64,000 bases of DNA, taken from the NCBI GenBank assembly GCA_963848035.1, contig CAWKCD010000001.1, positions 930,001-994,000 of the forward strand, in the 5' to 3' direction. Position numbers and translations under genes: made by a program. This document shows, one piece after another, positions 35,497 to 44,409 of this stretch (the stretch's first letter is position 1; each line of letters opens with the position of its first letter). Source of the DNA: JAVVHH01 sp963848035 (GTDB lineage: Bacteria > Pseudomonadota > Alphaproteobacteria > Acetobacterales > Acetobacteraceae). The notes beneath the pieces are model-generated. The model saw only the letters and a program-made list of their open reading frames with translations. It was not told where the DNA came from and searched no databases.

Positions 35497-37770
35497 CTAG
35501 GTGGGTAGCGCTCGGGACAGCAGGGGCTTGGCGAGTTCGCGGACACGGTCGAGGCCGAACTGGCCGAAGAAGCCCCACAAGAAGGCTGCGGAGAAATCGC
35601 CGACGGTGCCGAACCAGGTCGGCACAAAGATCTCGTAGCCTGCGAAGGCGGTGAGCAGCGCGGTGGCGACCGTGATCGCGGTGCGGGCGAAGCGGCCTTC
35701 GCGGGCGGCAATGGTGTAGATTGCTTGCTCGGATACGTCCCCGGCATAGGTGCGGACTTCGCCGACCCGGACCTTGTCGAGCTCGAGGAAGATGGTGAGG
35801 AAACCGGCTTTGCTCGGGCGGATGGTGGCGCCGGCGGGGCCGGGCTGGACGGCGGCGGCGTCCGCGGGCTGGCAGACCCAGTTGACGCGTTCCGGCCCCG
35901 GCGCGATGCCGATCCAGCGCAGGACGACCATCGAGTCCTGCGCGAGCGGCAGGAGCGGCTTGACGCGCAGCACCGGGACGGGGCTTGCCGGCGCGAGCAC
36001 GAGCGCACCACCCGAACCGGGCTCGATATCCTGCACGGCGGCTTGGGGTTCGAGTTGCGCCGGCGCCGGCAGGCCGGCGAGCGACCGCGCGGCGGCGAGG
36101 TAGTCGCCCTGCGACAGCGCGTCGAACAACGCGGCGTCGTCGGGCGCGGCGTCCGCCATCGCCGCCGAGACGGCTTTGACGAGCAGGCCGAGCGCGGCGA
36201 GGCGCTCGAGCGGATCGCGCGCCGGGCGCTGGAGCTGCTCGGCGTCGTCGGCGGCGGCGGTCAGACGCTGAGCCAGGGCCGGCGATGCGGTGAGGATGCG
36301 GGCGGATTGCCGCCACAGCGCGGCCATCGCCGCGGGCAGTTCGAGGTCGATCCAGGCCCGGATGCCGCGGGCGACGTCGTCGGCCGCCTTGACGATCAAG
36401 CCGAGATCCTGCCCGCCATAGGCGTCCTCGATGCGTTTGCTCAGACCATCGCGGGTCTGCGCGAGATCGCGGTCGGGCGGCAGCGGGCCGAGGGCGCGCA
36501 GGTCGGCGCGGGCGTCGGCCAGGAAGCCTTGCACGGAGGGCAGGATCCGGCCGGGCAGGTCGCGGTTGTAATCCTGCAGACGCGCCGTGGTCTGCTCGAC
36601 GTCGCCCGCATCGGCGGTACGCTGCAGCAGGTCGATGTCGCCGATCGGGTCGGCAAGACGGCGGGCGAGCGCGGCGTCGCAAAGGGCGCCGCTGGGGCGG
36701 AACAGGGCGCGGGCGGCGATGAGCGCCTGTTGCAGCCCGGCGGACGCCTCGACGGCCTTGTTCTCGATCTCCTTGGCCTGGGCTTCGGCTTCGGCGACCC
36801 GGGCCGCGATCTCGTCGGGCTTGGTGGACTCTTCGAGATTGGATTGCAGCAGGGTGGCGACGGCGAGCAGGCGCTGCTGCACCGCCGGGTCGCGCTGCGG
36901 CGTTGCGCGGCGGGTGAGCGACTGCATGGCGCGCAGGCCGGTGACCAGGGCGGCATCGAGGGCGGCGCGGGCGGCGAGATAGACGTTGACGACGAGGCCG
37001 AGCACGATGCCGAGCGCTAGCACGCCCAGTAGGTAGTAGGTCGCGACGCGCATCTTGTAGATGATTTCGACGGTGGTGCCGGGCTTCACGGCGGGGCCGC
37101 TGAGCGCCAGCTTGGCGGTGTAGGCGCCGGGCGCCGGGGTTTGCGTGGGCTTGAGGCTGACTTGCGCGCTCTCGCCCGGCTTGACGACGATCGCTGGCGG
37201 CGCGGCCTCGAGCGCGAGGCCGGTCGGCTCGCCGGCAGCGGTCTTCAGTTCGCCGCCGATCACCGAGACCCTCGTGTCCGGCGCGCCGGGAACGGTCTCG
37301 CGCAGGAACAGCGTCGCCGGCGCGGGGGTGCCCCAGAGCCATTCCGCCGCGAGCGTGGCGGTGGCCGGGATGTCGAGCACGGGCTCGGCGACGCGGATCA
37401 GGGTGAGGCTGAGCAACGCGGTGCCGTGATCCTCGCCGTAGATGGTCAGCGGCACCCCATACAGGCCGGGCGTGGGGCAACCTTCCTTGATGTGTCCGGC
37501 GCTGGCGTATTCGTTGACCGCGGCATCGGTGGCGGCGGGCTTGTCCCACTCGACCGTCCAGCCCGGCGGGCTCGCGGCGGGGCGGGGCGCGATGCCGCCG
37601 GAGCGGATGGCGGACGGCTTGCCCTCCATGACGAAGCGCAGCGGGATGGGCTGCGTGCAGTCGGTGACGGAGAAGACGTCGCGGCCACCGGAGAAGGCCG
37701 GCCCCTGGGCCAGCGCGGGGGCGGCGCATAGCAAAGCGAAGGTGACGAACGAGAGACCTGATCGCGCCAT
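35497..37770 (-). CDS. Exported membrane protein of unknown function upstream of the PLD-protease
   Basis: The 757-residue protein starts with a signal peptide (MARSGLSFVTFALLCAAPAL). Residues about 25-240 are a beta-rich, probably Ig-like periplasmic region with two cysteines. A membrane helix lies at 244-265. About 420 mostly helical residues follow, rich in Ala, Arg and Glu with coiled-coil character, and two more hydrophobic segments occur near the C-terminus (about 697-740). I know no named family for it. The ATG at 37770 is preferred over upstream alternatives because it opens the signal peptide. It is followed after 20 bp by the PLD-protease fusion, so it may anchor or regulate it at the membrane. 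Confidence 0.8.
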   Translation of the reverse strand: MARSGLSFVTFALLCAAPALAQGPAFSGGRDVFSVTDCTQPIPLRFVMEGKPSAIRSGGIAPRPAASPPGWTVEWDKPAATDAAVNEYASAGHIKEGCPTPGLYGVPLTIYGEDHGTALLSLTLIRVAEPVLDIPATATLAAEWLWGTPAPATLFLRETVPGAPDTRVSVIGGELKTAAGEPTGLALEAAPPAIVVKPGESAQVSLKPTQTPAPGAYTAKLALSGPAVKPGTTVEIIYKMRVATYYLLGVLALGIVLGLVVNVYLAARAALDAALVTGLRAMQSLTRRATPQRDPAVQQRLLAVATLLQSNLEESTKPDEIAARVAEAEAQAKEIENKAVEASAGLQQALIAARALFRPSGALCDAALARRLADPIGDIDLLQRTADAGDVEQTTARLQDYNRDLPGRILPSVQGFLADARADLRALGPLPPDRDLAQTRDGLSKRIEDAYGGQDLGLIVKAADDVARGIRAWIDLELPAAMAALWRQSARILTASPALAQRLTAAADDAEQLQRPARDPLERLAALGLLVKAVSAAMADAAPDDAALFDALSQGDYLAAARSLAGLPAPAQLEPQAAVQDIEPGSGGALVLAPASPVPVLRVKPLLPLAQDSMVVLRWIGIAPGPERVNWVCQPADAAAVQPGPAGATIRPSKAGFLTIFLELDKVRVGEVRTYAGDVSEQAIYTIAAREGRFARTAITVATALLTAFAGYEIFVPTWFGTVGDFSAAFLWGFFGQFGLDRVRELAKPLLSRALPT

Positions 37771-37944
37771 GCACCACCCTAGTACGGACCGTTTTCGCAA
37801 CGTATCCTGCGCCCTGGTTCGGCATCACGCAACTGAGCGCTTCGCGCCTTCATAAGACCTCAATCAATTTGAAGGATAGTCGGCCCCGCAAACGGCATGG
37901 ATAGGGTCGTGACAACCGAGAGCAGCGTTCAACGTTCACCGCGC

Positions 37945-39222
37945 ATGACGACAACTGGACGGGTTTGGATGATGGCGGCGCTGCTGCTCGGGCTTTCTGC
38001 CTGCGCGTCGGCGCCGAAGACCGTGGATCCGAAGCTGCTCGAGGCGACCGCGCCCGAGACCGAACAACAGACGATCGCGCGCATGATGCAGATCAGCAGC
38101 CACCTGCAGAAGGCGCCGTTCACGGCGGGCAACCGGATCGTGCTGCTGCGCAACGGGGACGAGACGTATCCCGCGATGCTGGCGGCGATCGCTGCCGCGA
38201 AGCAGCGGATCGACATGGAGAGCTACCAGTTCGACACGCAAGGCGCCAAGCTGTTCGCGCCAGCCTTGCTGAAGAAGCGCGCCGACGGGGTCGAGATCCA
38301 CCTGATCTACGACGCATGGGGCTCCAATGCGCAGGACAAAGCCCTGTTCGACCAGCTCAAGGCGGCGGGGGTGAAGGTCGTCGAGTACAATCCGATCGGC
38401 ACCCGGATCGACCTCGATCACCGCGACCACCGCAAGCTGCTGGTGATCGACAATCAGACGGTGATCACCGGCGGGCTCAACATCACCGGCGTCTATTTGA
38501 ACCGGGCCAGCACGTCGTCGAGCGACCCGGAGAAGATGCGCTGGCGCGATACCGACGTGCAGATCGAAGGGCCCGTGGTCGGGCAGTTCGAGGCCTTGTT
38601 CATGAAGACCTGGGCGGCGCAGAAGGGGCCGGCGCTGCCCGAACCGCCACCGCCGCCGACGGCGATGCGCGGTCCGTCACTGGTGCAAGCGATCGACGGG
38701 GCGCCCAACGACAACCATCCGGTGATCTACGAGACGCTTCTCTCGACCGTGGCGCTGGCCAAGCACTCGATCCATCTGACGACCGGCTTCTTCGGCCCGC
38801 CGCCGGACCTGCTGCGCGCCTTGGCCGACGCGGCGCGCCGAGGCGTCGACGTCGCGCTAATCACCGCGTCGCACAGCGACAGCAGCGCCTCCATCGCCGC
38901 CGGGCGGTCGCATTTTCACGAACTGCTGGAGGCCGGCGTCCACATCTACGAGCTGCAGGACGTGGTGCTGCACGCCAAGACCGGCGTGATCGACGGGCTG
39001 TGGTCCTTCGTGGGCTCGTCCAACCTCGATTGGCGCAGCACGGTCCTGAACAACGAGATCGACGCAGTCATCATCGACCGGCCCTTCGGCGAGCAGATGG
39101 ACGCGATGTTCGCCGACGACGTCGCGCATTCGCGCCCGATCGACCCGCAAAACTGGTCGAACCGCGGCATCGGCGAGCGCGCGAGCGAGTGGTGGGCGCG
39201 GATGATCGAGGAAGAACTCTAG
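37945..39222 (+). CDS. Phospholipase D family lipoprotein (cardiolipin synthase-like)
   Basis: The product of about 425 residues starts with a lipoprotein signal ending LGLSAC (MTTTGRVWMMAALLLGLSAC). It carries two HKD motifs, HRKLLVIDNQTVITGGLN and HAKTGVIDGLWSFVGSSNLD. The spacing and GG/SSN context match ClsB/ClsC-type cardiolipin synthases. It probably acts on phospholipids at the outer face of the inner membrane or at the outer membrane. I chose the ATG at 37945 for the signal peptide; ATG at 37897 is in frame. It is divergent from the membrane/PLD-protease operon. Confidence 0.88.
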   Translation: MTTTGRVWMMAALLLGLSACASAPKTVDPKLLEATAPETEQQTIARMMQISSHLQKAPFTAGNRIVLLRNGDETYPAMLAAIAAAKQRIDMESYQFDTQGAKLFAPALLKKRADGVEIHLIYDAWGSNAQDKALFDQLKAAGVKVVEYNPIGTRIDLDHRDHRKLLVIDNQTVITGGLNITGVYLNRASTSSSDPEKMRWRDTDVQIEGPVVGQFEALFMKTWAAQKGPALPEPPPPPTAMRGPSLVQAIDGAPNDNHPVIYETLLSTVALAKHSIHLTTGFFGPPPDLLRALADAARRGVDVALITASHSDSSASIAAGRSHFHELLEAGVHIYELQDVVLHAKTGVIDGLWSFVGSSNLDWRSTVLNNEIDAVIIDRPFGEQMDAMFADDVAHSRPIDPQNWSNRGIGERASEWWARMIEEEL

Positions 39223-39233
39223 CAGCCGGTCGA

Positions 39234-39260
39234 CCGGGGGCACGGGTAGGCTGCCCCCGG
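39234..39260. terminator. Hairpin between convergent genes
   Basis: CCGGGGGCA at 39234-39242 pairs perfectly with TGCCCCCGG at 39252-39260 across a 9-base loop. It lies between the end of the PLD lipoprotein gene and the end of the His-rich gene, which converge. No strong T-run follows on either strand, so it may be a GC-rich bidirectional terminator or an RNA-stabilising hairpin. Confidence 0.55.
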
Positions 39261-39270
39261 GCGAGCTGGC

Positions 39271-39507
39271 TTACTTGTGCGAGTGGTCGTGCGCCGAAGC
39301 AGTGTGCTTGTGGGCCTGCTCGCTGTGCTTGTGGGCGGTCTTGGCGTGGTGCTTGGCCACATCGTGCTCACCGGCGGCATGGTGGTGCGCCGCCTGGTGA
39401 TGATGGTGGGCCGCGGCGTGGTGGTGCGCTGCCGCGGTCAGATGGTGCTCGTGGCTGGCGTGCTCACCATGCGACGCAGGTGCGGCCGTCTTGGCTGCTT
39501 GTGACAT
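39271..39507 (-). CDS. Histidine-rich small protein
   Basis: This 78-residue protein has 25 histidines, in clusters such as AAAHHHAAAHHHHQAAHHHAAG and repeated AHKH units, interspersed with Ala, Lys and Glu. It has no cysteine, signal peptide or membrane segment. The start is supported by AAAGGGAGC upstream. The composition suggests binding of nickel, zinc or copper, or pH buffering. Similar His-rich peptides occur next to metal proteins, but no metal gene is adjacent. The antisense frame is open only because of the repeated codons. Confidence 0.75.
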   Translation of the reverse strand: MSQAAKTAAPASHGEHASHEHHLTAAAHHHAAAHHHHQAAHHHAAGEHDVAKHHAKTAHKHSEQAHKHTASAHDHSHK

Positions 39508-39618
39508 TCTGGCGAAGCTCCCTTTGATGACCGGCGGCCATATCGGCTCTAACGTCCGGGCTCGCGATTGATCCGCGACGCAGGGAGGGATGTAGCAAGA
39601 TTGGTAATTATTACGTGA

Positions 39619-42138
39619 TCAAACCTCTGTGCGATCGGCGGCAGGTGGCGGCTGACCCGCGAGCGTCAGCACCTCTCCAGCCACGTCGCGCAGGCTCTGC
39701 TCGCCTTTCTGCAGCACCCGGTCCGCGCCCTCGAGCCGCTGCTTCTCGCCCGGCGACAGATCATGCGCGGTGAGCACCACGACGGGGATGTCGCGGTAAC
39801 GCTCGTCGGCCCGAAGCGCCTGCAGGAAAGTGAAGCCGTCCATGACCGGCATGGTCAGGTCCAGCACGATGATCTGCGGCGGGGCGGCATGAACCTTGTC
39901 GAGCGCGGCCTGGCCGTTCTCCGCCTCCGAGACGGACCAGCCGTTGCGCTCGAGCACCTTGCGTAGCCGCGAGCGTGTGTCTGCGTCGTCGTCGACCACA
40001 AGCACGTCGCCCTCGCCGCGGAAGCGTTCCATGACCTGGCTGAGGCGGTCCCAATCGACCGGCTTGGGGATCAGCTCGGCCGCCCCGAGCGTCTCGCCGA
40101 GCGCCGGGTCGTCGACGAAGGTGACGAGGACGACGGGTATCCCGGCGAGCTCGGGGTCGGCCTTGAGGTGGGTCAGCACCGACCAGCCATCCATCTGCGG
40201 CATCATGACGTCGAGCAGGATGGCGCGCGGTTTCAGCTCGTTGGCCAGGGCAAGCCCGGATTTGCCGTCAATGGCGGTGCGGACGGCGAAGTTCTGTCGC
40301 TCCAGGAAGCGGGTCAGCAGTTCGCGCTGATTGGCGTCGTCGTCGATGACCAGGACGAGGTGGTTGTCGCCGATCGGAGCGGCGGCGTCGTGAGCGGATT
40401 CCGGCTCGCTCTCCGGCAGGACCGCGGGGATCTCGATGGTGAAGGTTGATCCGCGACCCTCCTCGCTCTCGACCGTGACATCGCCGCCGAGCAGGCGCGC
40501 GAAGGCGCGGGTGATCGCGAGACCAAGACCGGTGCCGCCGAATTTGCGCGTGGTCGAGGCGTCCGCCTGGGCGAAGCGCTCGAACAGATTGGAAAGCTGC
40601 TCCGGCGTCATGCCGATGCCCGTGTCGCTGACGCTGAAGCGGAACCTGTCAGCCTCCCGCCGGATGTGCAGGGTGATATCGCCGTTCTCGGTGAATTTGG
40701 CAGCGTTGCCGATCAGGTTGAGCAGGCATTGGCGCAGCTTGACCTGGTCGGTGTGCATACGGCCGAGCGCGGCTTCGTCGCCGAGATCGAGCGTCAGCCG
40801 GTTCTCCTTCTTGGCGACCAGCCCGCCCACTGTCGAGACCACGTCGCGCGCCAGGCCGCCGGGCAGGAACTCCTCGGCATATGTCGTCATGCGCTCGGCC
40901 TCGATCTTGGACAGGTCGAGAACGTCGTTGATCAGGCTCAGTAAATGCCGCGCATTGCCGCGGATCTTGCGGACGTCATCGAGCAGTCCGGTCGCCCCGA
41001 GATCCTCGATTTCCTCCTCGAGCATCTCGGCGTAACCGATGACGGCCGAAAGCGGGGTGCGCAGCTCATGGCTCATGTTGGCAAGGAACTGGCTCTTGGC
41101 GCGGTTGGCGTCCTCGGCCTGCTCCTTGGCCGTGACCAGTGCAGCTTCCGCGTCGCGCCGCTCGGTGATGTCGGTGTCGGTGCCGACCCATTCGCGGACC
41201 TGCCCGTCATCGCCGCGCATGGGGACGGCGCGGACGAACATGTTGCGCCAGGCGCCGTCGGCCCGGCGCAGGCGGTGCTCGAAGGTGAAGGGACGGCCGG
41301 CCGCGATGGCGCCGGGCCACAGCCGCTCGACGGTCTCGCGATCGTCGGGGTGGATTGCGTCGAGCCAGCCAAGCCCGGCGAGCGCCTGCGTGTCCTGGCC
41401 GGTGAAGCCGGTCCAACCGGGCTGCTCGCCGTCGAAGTGCCCGTTGCGCGGCATCAGCCAGGTGATCGCGGCGGTGGCCTCGATCAAGGTGCGGATGCGG
41501 GTCTCGCTGAGCGCCAGGTCACTGCGGCTGGCCTGCTCGGAGCGGCGGCGTCGGCGAGCGACCGTGAAAATGCAGAAGAAGCTCGCGCCTAGCGCGACCG
41601 CCGCGATCGCGAGCAAGCCAGCTGCCCGCGGCTCGTCGCGCTGATGCGCCCGCGCCACCACGGCATCGCTCTGTTGCTGCAGCATGCCGATGTCGGCGCG
41701 CACGCGATCCATCGCTACCTTGCCGCGTCCGCTCGTGACCAGCGTGTTGTCGTTGGTTCGACGCCTGACGTCGATGATATCGCGGGTGACGGCGATCTTC
41801 TCTTCGGCGAGGCGCTGCAGGTCGTCGATCGATCCGAGTTCGGCGAGTTCGCGGAGGCGATCGGGAACGTCGGCAACACCGGCTTTATAGGGTTCGAGGA
41901 ACTCCTCGTTGCCGGTGATAACGAAGCCGCGGCCGCCGGTTTCGACGTCCTTGAGCGCCGAGAGCAGACGTTCTGCCGCGATCACCCGCGCATGTTCGCG
42001 CGCGTCTAACGCCCGGATCCCGTCCATCGTGCGATAGCAGAGCAGAGCAGCCGCGAGGCCGACCGCCATCAGCAGCCCGGCGACGAGCATCAGCCGGTCG
42101 GCGCCCCGGACGCGCGACGCGATCGACGCCTCAGGCAA
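39619..42138 (-). CDS. CHASE3-PAS hybrid histidine kinase with two receiver domains
   Basis: The protein of about 839 residues begins with a membrane helix (DRLMLVAGLLMAVGLAAALL). A CHASE3-type periplasmic sensor with ETGGRGFVITGNEEFL comes next, then a second helix near residue 195. A PAS domain, HisKA (MSHELRTPLSAVIGYAEML, His near 356) and HATPase follow, then two receiver domains near 598 (VLVIDDD) and 711 (VLVVDDD). I placed the start at the TTG at 42138 overlapping the AI-2E transporter stop; the ATG at 42090 is also possible. It is paralogous to the kinase at 29911-32199 from the PAS domain onward. Confidence 0.94.
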   Translation of the reverse strand: MPEASIASRVRGADRLMLVAGLLMAVGLAAALLCYRTMDGIRALDAREHARVIAAERLLSALKDVETGGRGFVITGNEEFLEPYKAGVADVPDRLRELAELGSIDDLQRLAEEKIAVTRDIIDVRRRTNDNTLVTSGRGKVAMDRVRADIGMLQQQSDAVVARAHQRDEPRAAGLLAIAAVALGASFFCIFTVARRRRRSEQASRSDLALSETRIRTLIEATAAITWLMPRNGHFDGEQPGWTGFTGQDTQALAGLGWLDAIHPDDRETVERLWPGAIAAGRPFTFEHRLRRADGAWRNMFVRAVPMRGDDGQVREWVGTDTDITERRDAEAALVTAKEQAEDANRAKSQFLANMSHELRTPLSAVIGYAEMLEEEIEDLGATGLLDDVRKIRGNARHLLSLINDVLDLSKIEAERMTTYAEEFLPGGLARDVVSTVGGLVAKKENRLTLDLGDEAALGRMHTDQVKLRQCLLNLIGNAAKFTENGDITLHIRREADRFRFSVSDTGIGMTPEQLSNLFERFAQADASTTRKFGGTGLGLAITRAFARLLGGDVTVESEEGRGSTFTIEIPAVLPESEPESAHDAAAPIGDNHLVLVIDDDANQRELLTRFLERQNFAVRTAIDGKSGLALANELKPRAILLDVMMPQMDGWSVLTHLKADPELAGIPVVLVTFVDDPALGETLGAAELIPKPVDWDRLSQVMERFRGEGDVLVVDDDADTRSRLRKVLERNGWSVSEAENGQAALDKVHAAPPQIIVLDLTMPVMDGFTFLQALRADERYRDIPVVVLTAHDLSPGEKQRLEGADRVLQKGEQSLRDVAGEVLTLAGQPPPAADRTEV

Positions 42139-43879
42139 CGACGTTCTCCGGTTGCACGGAAACGGCCTTGCTGAACGCGACGAACTCGCCGATCGACACG
42201 ATGACGTTCTCCTCGTCGCCCTCCGCACGCAGCGCCAGGAGCAATGGTGATTCCGCGGTGGCTCCCCATAGGCCGACGACGACGGTCGCGCCGGTCATCT
42301 TGCGCTGCATCCGCCGGATGAAGAAGCGGATCGCCGCCGCGCTCGCGCCGTCCTCGAGCACGGAAAGACAGCAGAGCCGCAGCTTGGAGAAGTCGGGCTC
42401 CTTGTCGGCGGCCACGTTGTCCAAAATCGTGTTGGGCACCGCACGGGCCCCGAAACCGGCCTCACGCAGCGCGTGTACGGCCATCTGCGCTGCCAGATCA
42501 TCGAAATCGCCACGCGCCGGCAGGCACAGGATCGCGCCCTCTGCCTGCCAGGCGCCGGCCGCGGGCGGCGTGACCGGGTCGGCAGCGAGCGCTTCGAGCA
42601 GCAGACTGATCTGCTCATGCACCGGGTCGGACGCTTCGGGCGCGGCGTGGTGACGCAGGCCATCCCGGACCGCCAGCGCCAGCGCGGGAATGGCGACGTG
42701 GTCGAAATATTCGGCTTGCGACGAAGCGGTGATCTGTTCGCGCGCCGCCGGCAACAAGGCGAGCGAGCGACCCTCAAGGGCCCGCTGGTAAAACGTCTCG
42801 GCCGGCAGCAGGGGCGAGCCGCTGCCGAACAGGACGTCCAGGAACGCCAACGCCGCCACGTTACGACCCATGACCACGAGGCAGACCGTGATCGGCGTCG
42901 CGATCAGCAGGCCGACGAAGCCCCAAAGCAGCGTCCAAAACGACGTCGCCACCAACACCGCGACCGGCGAGATGCCGGTGCTATGGCCGTAGAGCAGCGG
43001 CTCGACGATCTGGCTGACGACGAGTTCGCTCACCACGAACAGCGCCAGGACCATGATGGCCAGCGTCCAACCCGGCGAGATCGCGACGGCCAGTGCGAAG
43101 GGTGCGATCACGGCGATGAACGTACCGATGAACGGCACGAAACGCATGAGCGTGGCCAACAGGCCGAGCAGGATCGGCCCGGGCATACCGAACACGGCCA
43201 GCAGGCCGCCGATCCAAATTCCGAATGCGGCATTGATGGTGAGCTGCGACAGGAAGTAGCGCGAGAGGCGGTGCCCCGCGTCGTTCAGCGCGAAGATGGT
43301 GCGGTGCAGATCGTTGCGGCCGACCAGGCGGACGAAACGGTCCCGCAGGTCCTCGCTATACAGCAGGATCACGAGGGTGAAGGTCAGCACGACGGCCGCG
43401 GTCGCGACCGGCCCCAACAGCGGCCGGGCGAAGCGTTCGGCAAGCGCCAACGGCGACGCACTGCCGCCGAGCGCACCGATGCCGCCGGACAGCGGCTCGG
43501 CCAAGTGGGCGATATAGGCGTTGCTGCTGATCAGCTTTTCCCATTTGGCCGTGATGTTGGCCTGATACTGCGGCAGTTGCCCGGCCAGCGCAGAGATCTG
43601 CTGACCAACCACCAAGCTGAGCAGACCAATAACCACGAAGGCGATGACCACGGCCAGGAGCACGGCGGCGACGTGCGGCAGACGCGCGCGCTGCAGCAGC
43701 CGGGCCAACGGAGCAAGGACGAAGGCGAGCAGACCCGCCAGCATCAGGGGAACGAGCAATTCCTGCCCGAAATACAGGGCCGCAACGACGACGGCGCCGC
43801 CGTTCAGCATCGCCGTGGTCCGCACCGCCGACGCGGTGAGCCCACGCTGCTCTCGGGTCGTGCTCACGTCATGTGCCAT
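42131..43879 (-). CDS. AI-2E family transporter with long C-terminal domain
   Basis: The first 350 residues of this 582-residue protein have about eight helices and match the PerM/AI-2E exporter family (for example MRFVPFIGTFIAVIAPFALA and GFVGLLIATPITVCLVV). The C-terminal 230 residues are cytoplasmic, with a Rossmann-like stretch GAILCLPARGDFDDLAAQMA and TGATVVVGLWG resembling a cobalamin-binding or regulatory fold. Ordinary AI-2E proteins stop near 350-400 residues, so the extension is notable. Its gene overlaps the kinase gene, so the two are probably co-expressed. Confidence 0.9.
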   Translation of the reverse strand: MAHDVSTTREQRGLTASAVRTTAMLNGGAVVVAALYFGQELLVPLMLAGLLAFVLAPLARLLQRARLPHVAAVLLAVVIAFVVIGLLSLVVGQQISALAGQLPQYQANITAKWEKLISSNAYIAHLAEPLSGGIGALGGSASPLALAERFARPLLGPVATAAVVLTFTLVILLYSEDLRDRFVRLVGRNDLHRTIFALNDAGHRLSRYFLSQLTINAAFGIWIGGLLAVFGMPGPILLGLLATLMRFVPFIGTFIAVIAPFALAVAISPGWTLAIMVLALFVVSELVVSQIVEPLLYGHSTGISPVAVLVATSFWTLLWGFVGLLIATPITVCLVVMGRNVAALAFLDVLFGSGSPLLPAETFYQRALEGRSLALLPAAREQITASSQAEYFDHVAIPALALAVRDGLRHHAAPEASDPVHEQISLLLEALAADPVTPPAAGAWQAEGAILCLPARGDFDDLAAQMAVHALREAGFGARAVPNTILDNVAADKEPDFSKLRLCCLSVLEDGASAAAIRFFIRRMQRKMTGATVVVGLWGATAESPLLLALRAEGDEENVIVSIGEFVAFSKAVSVQPENVVA

Positions 43880-43991
43880 GTCGAAGATGGTGCAATGTCC
43901 CTGGTTTCGTTACAACGCTTGGGTATGAACCAAGCCGGGCGTCTGAAGTTTCAGCTACATCGAATGGCGGCGCGCGCGCGAACGGAGTGGA

Positions 43992-44369
43992 ATGACGAAA
44001 ATCTTGCTCGTCGAGGACCATGAGGAACTTTGGGATTCGCTGTCACGCAGGTTGCGGCGGCGAAACTTCGAGGTGGTGCTCGCGCATGACGGCCAGCAGG
44101 CGCTCGACCAGGTGACGGCCGAGAGCCCAGAGATCGTGCTGCTGGACATGAACCTGCCGGTGATGGATGGCTGGACAGTCGCGCAGACGCTGCGGGCGCA
44201 GGAGAACCGTGTCCCGATCATTGCGCTGACCGCACGAGCAATGGCGGCCGATCGGCAGCGGGCGCTCGATGCCGGCTGCGACCAGTTCCACGCCAAGCCG
44301 GTCGTGTTCGACGAGTTGCTCCGCCAGATCGACGAACTGCTGCTGAAGGCCGAGGAGGCCGAGGATTGA
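43992..44369 (+). CDS. Single-domain response regulator (CheY-like)
   Basis: This 125-residue receiver has no output domain. Key residues are the acidic pair in LLVEDHEE, the phospho-Asp in VLLDMNLPVMDG, Thr in ALTARAM and Lys in AKPV. It is divergent from the AI-2E/kinase operon. It is about 65 percent identical by eye to the regulator at 46293, and both probably act in phosphorelays with the hybrid kinases of the region. Confidence 0.95.
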   Translation: MTKILLVEDHEELWDSLSRRLRRRNFEVVLAHDGQQALDQVTAESPEIVLLDMNLPVMDGWTVAQTLRAQENRVPIIALTARAMAADRQRALDAGCDQFHAKPVVFDELLRQIDELLLKAEEAED

Positions 44370-44409
44370 AGCGGCGTCACTCGGGCGAGTAGCCGCGCTG
44401 TAGTCTGGT

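Noticed and set aside
32438..37828. A continuous minus-strand frame of 1796 codons that would join the PLD-protease to the upstream membrane protein region
   Set aside because: The first 780 codons are a low-complexity Arg/Pro-rich shadow of the membrane-protein gene in another frame; a strong ribosome site and ATG at 35476 start the real protein.
39277..39504. A plus-strand 75-codon ORF opposite the His-rich gene
   Set aside because: It arises from the complement of CAC/CAT codons (GTG/ATG), giving a Val-rich frame with no ribosome site.
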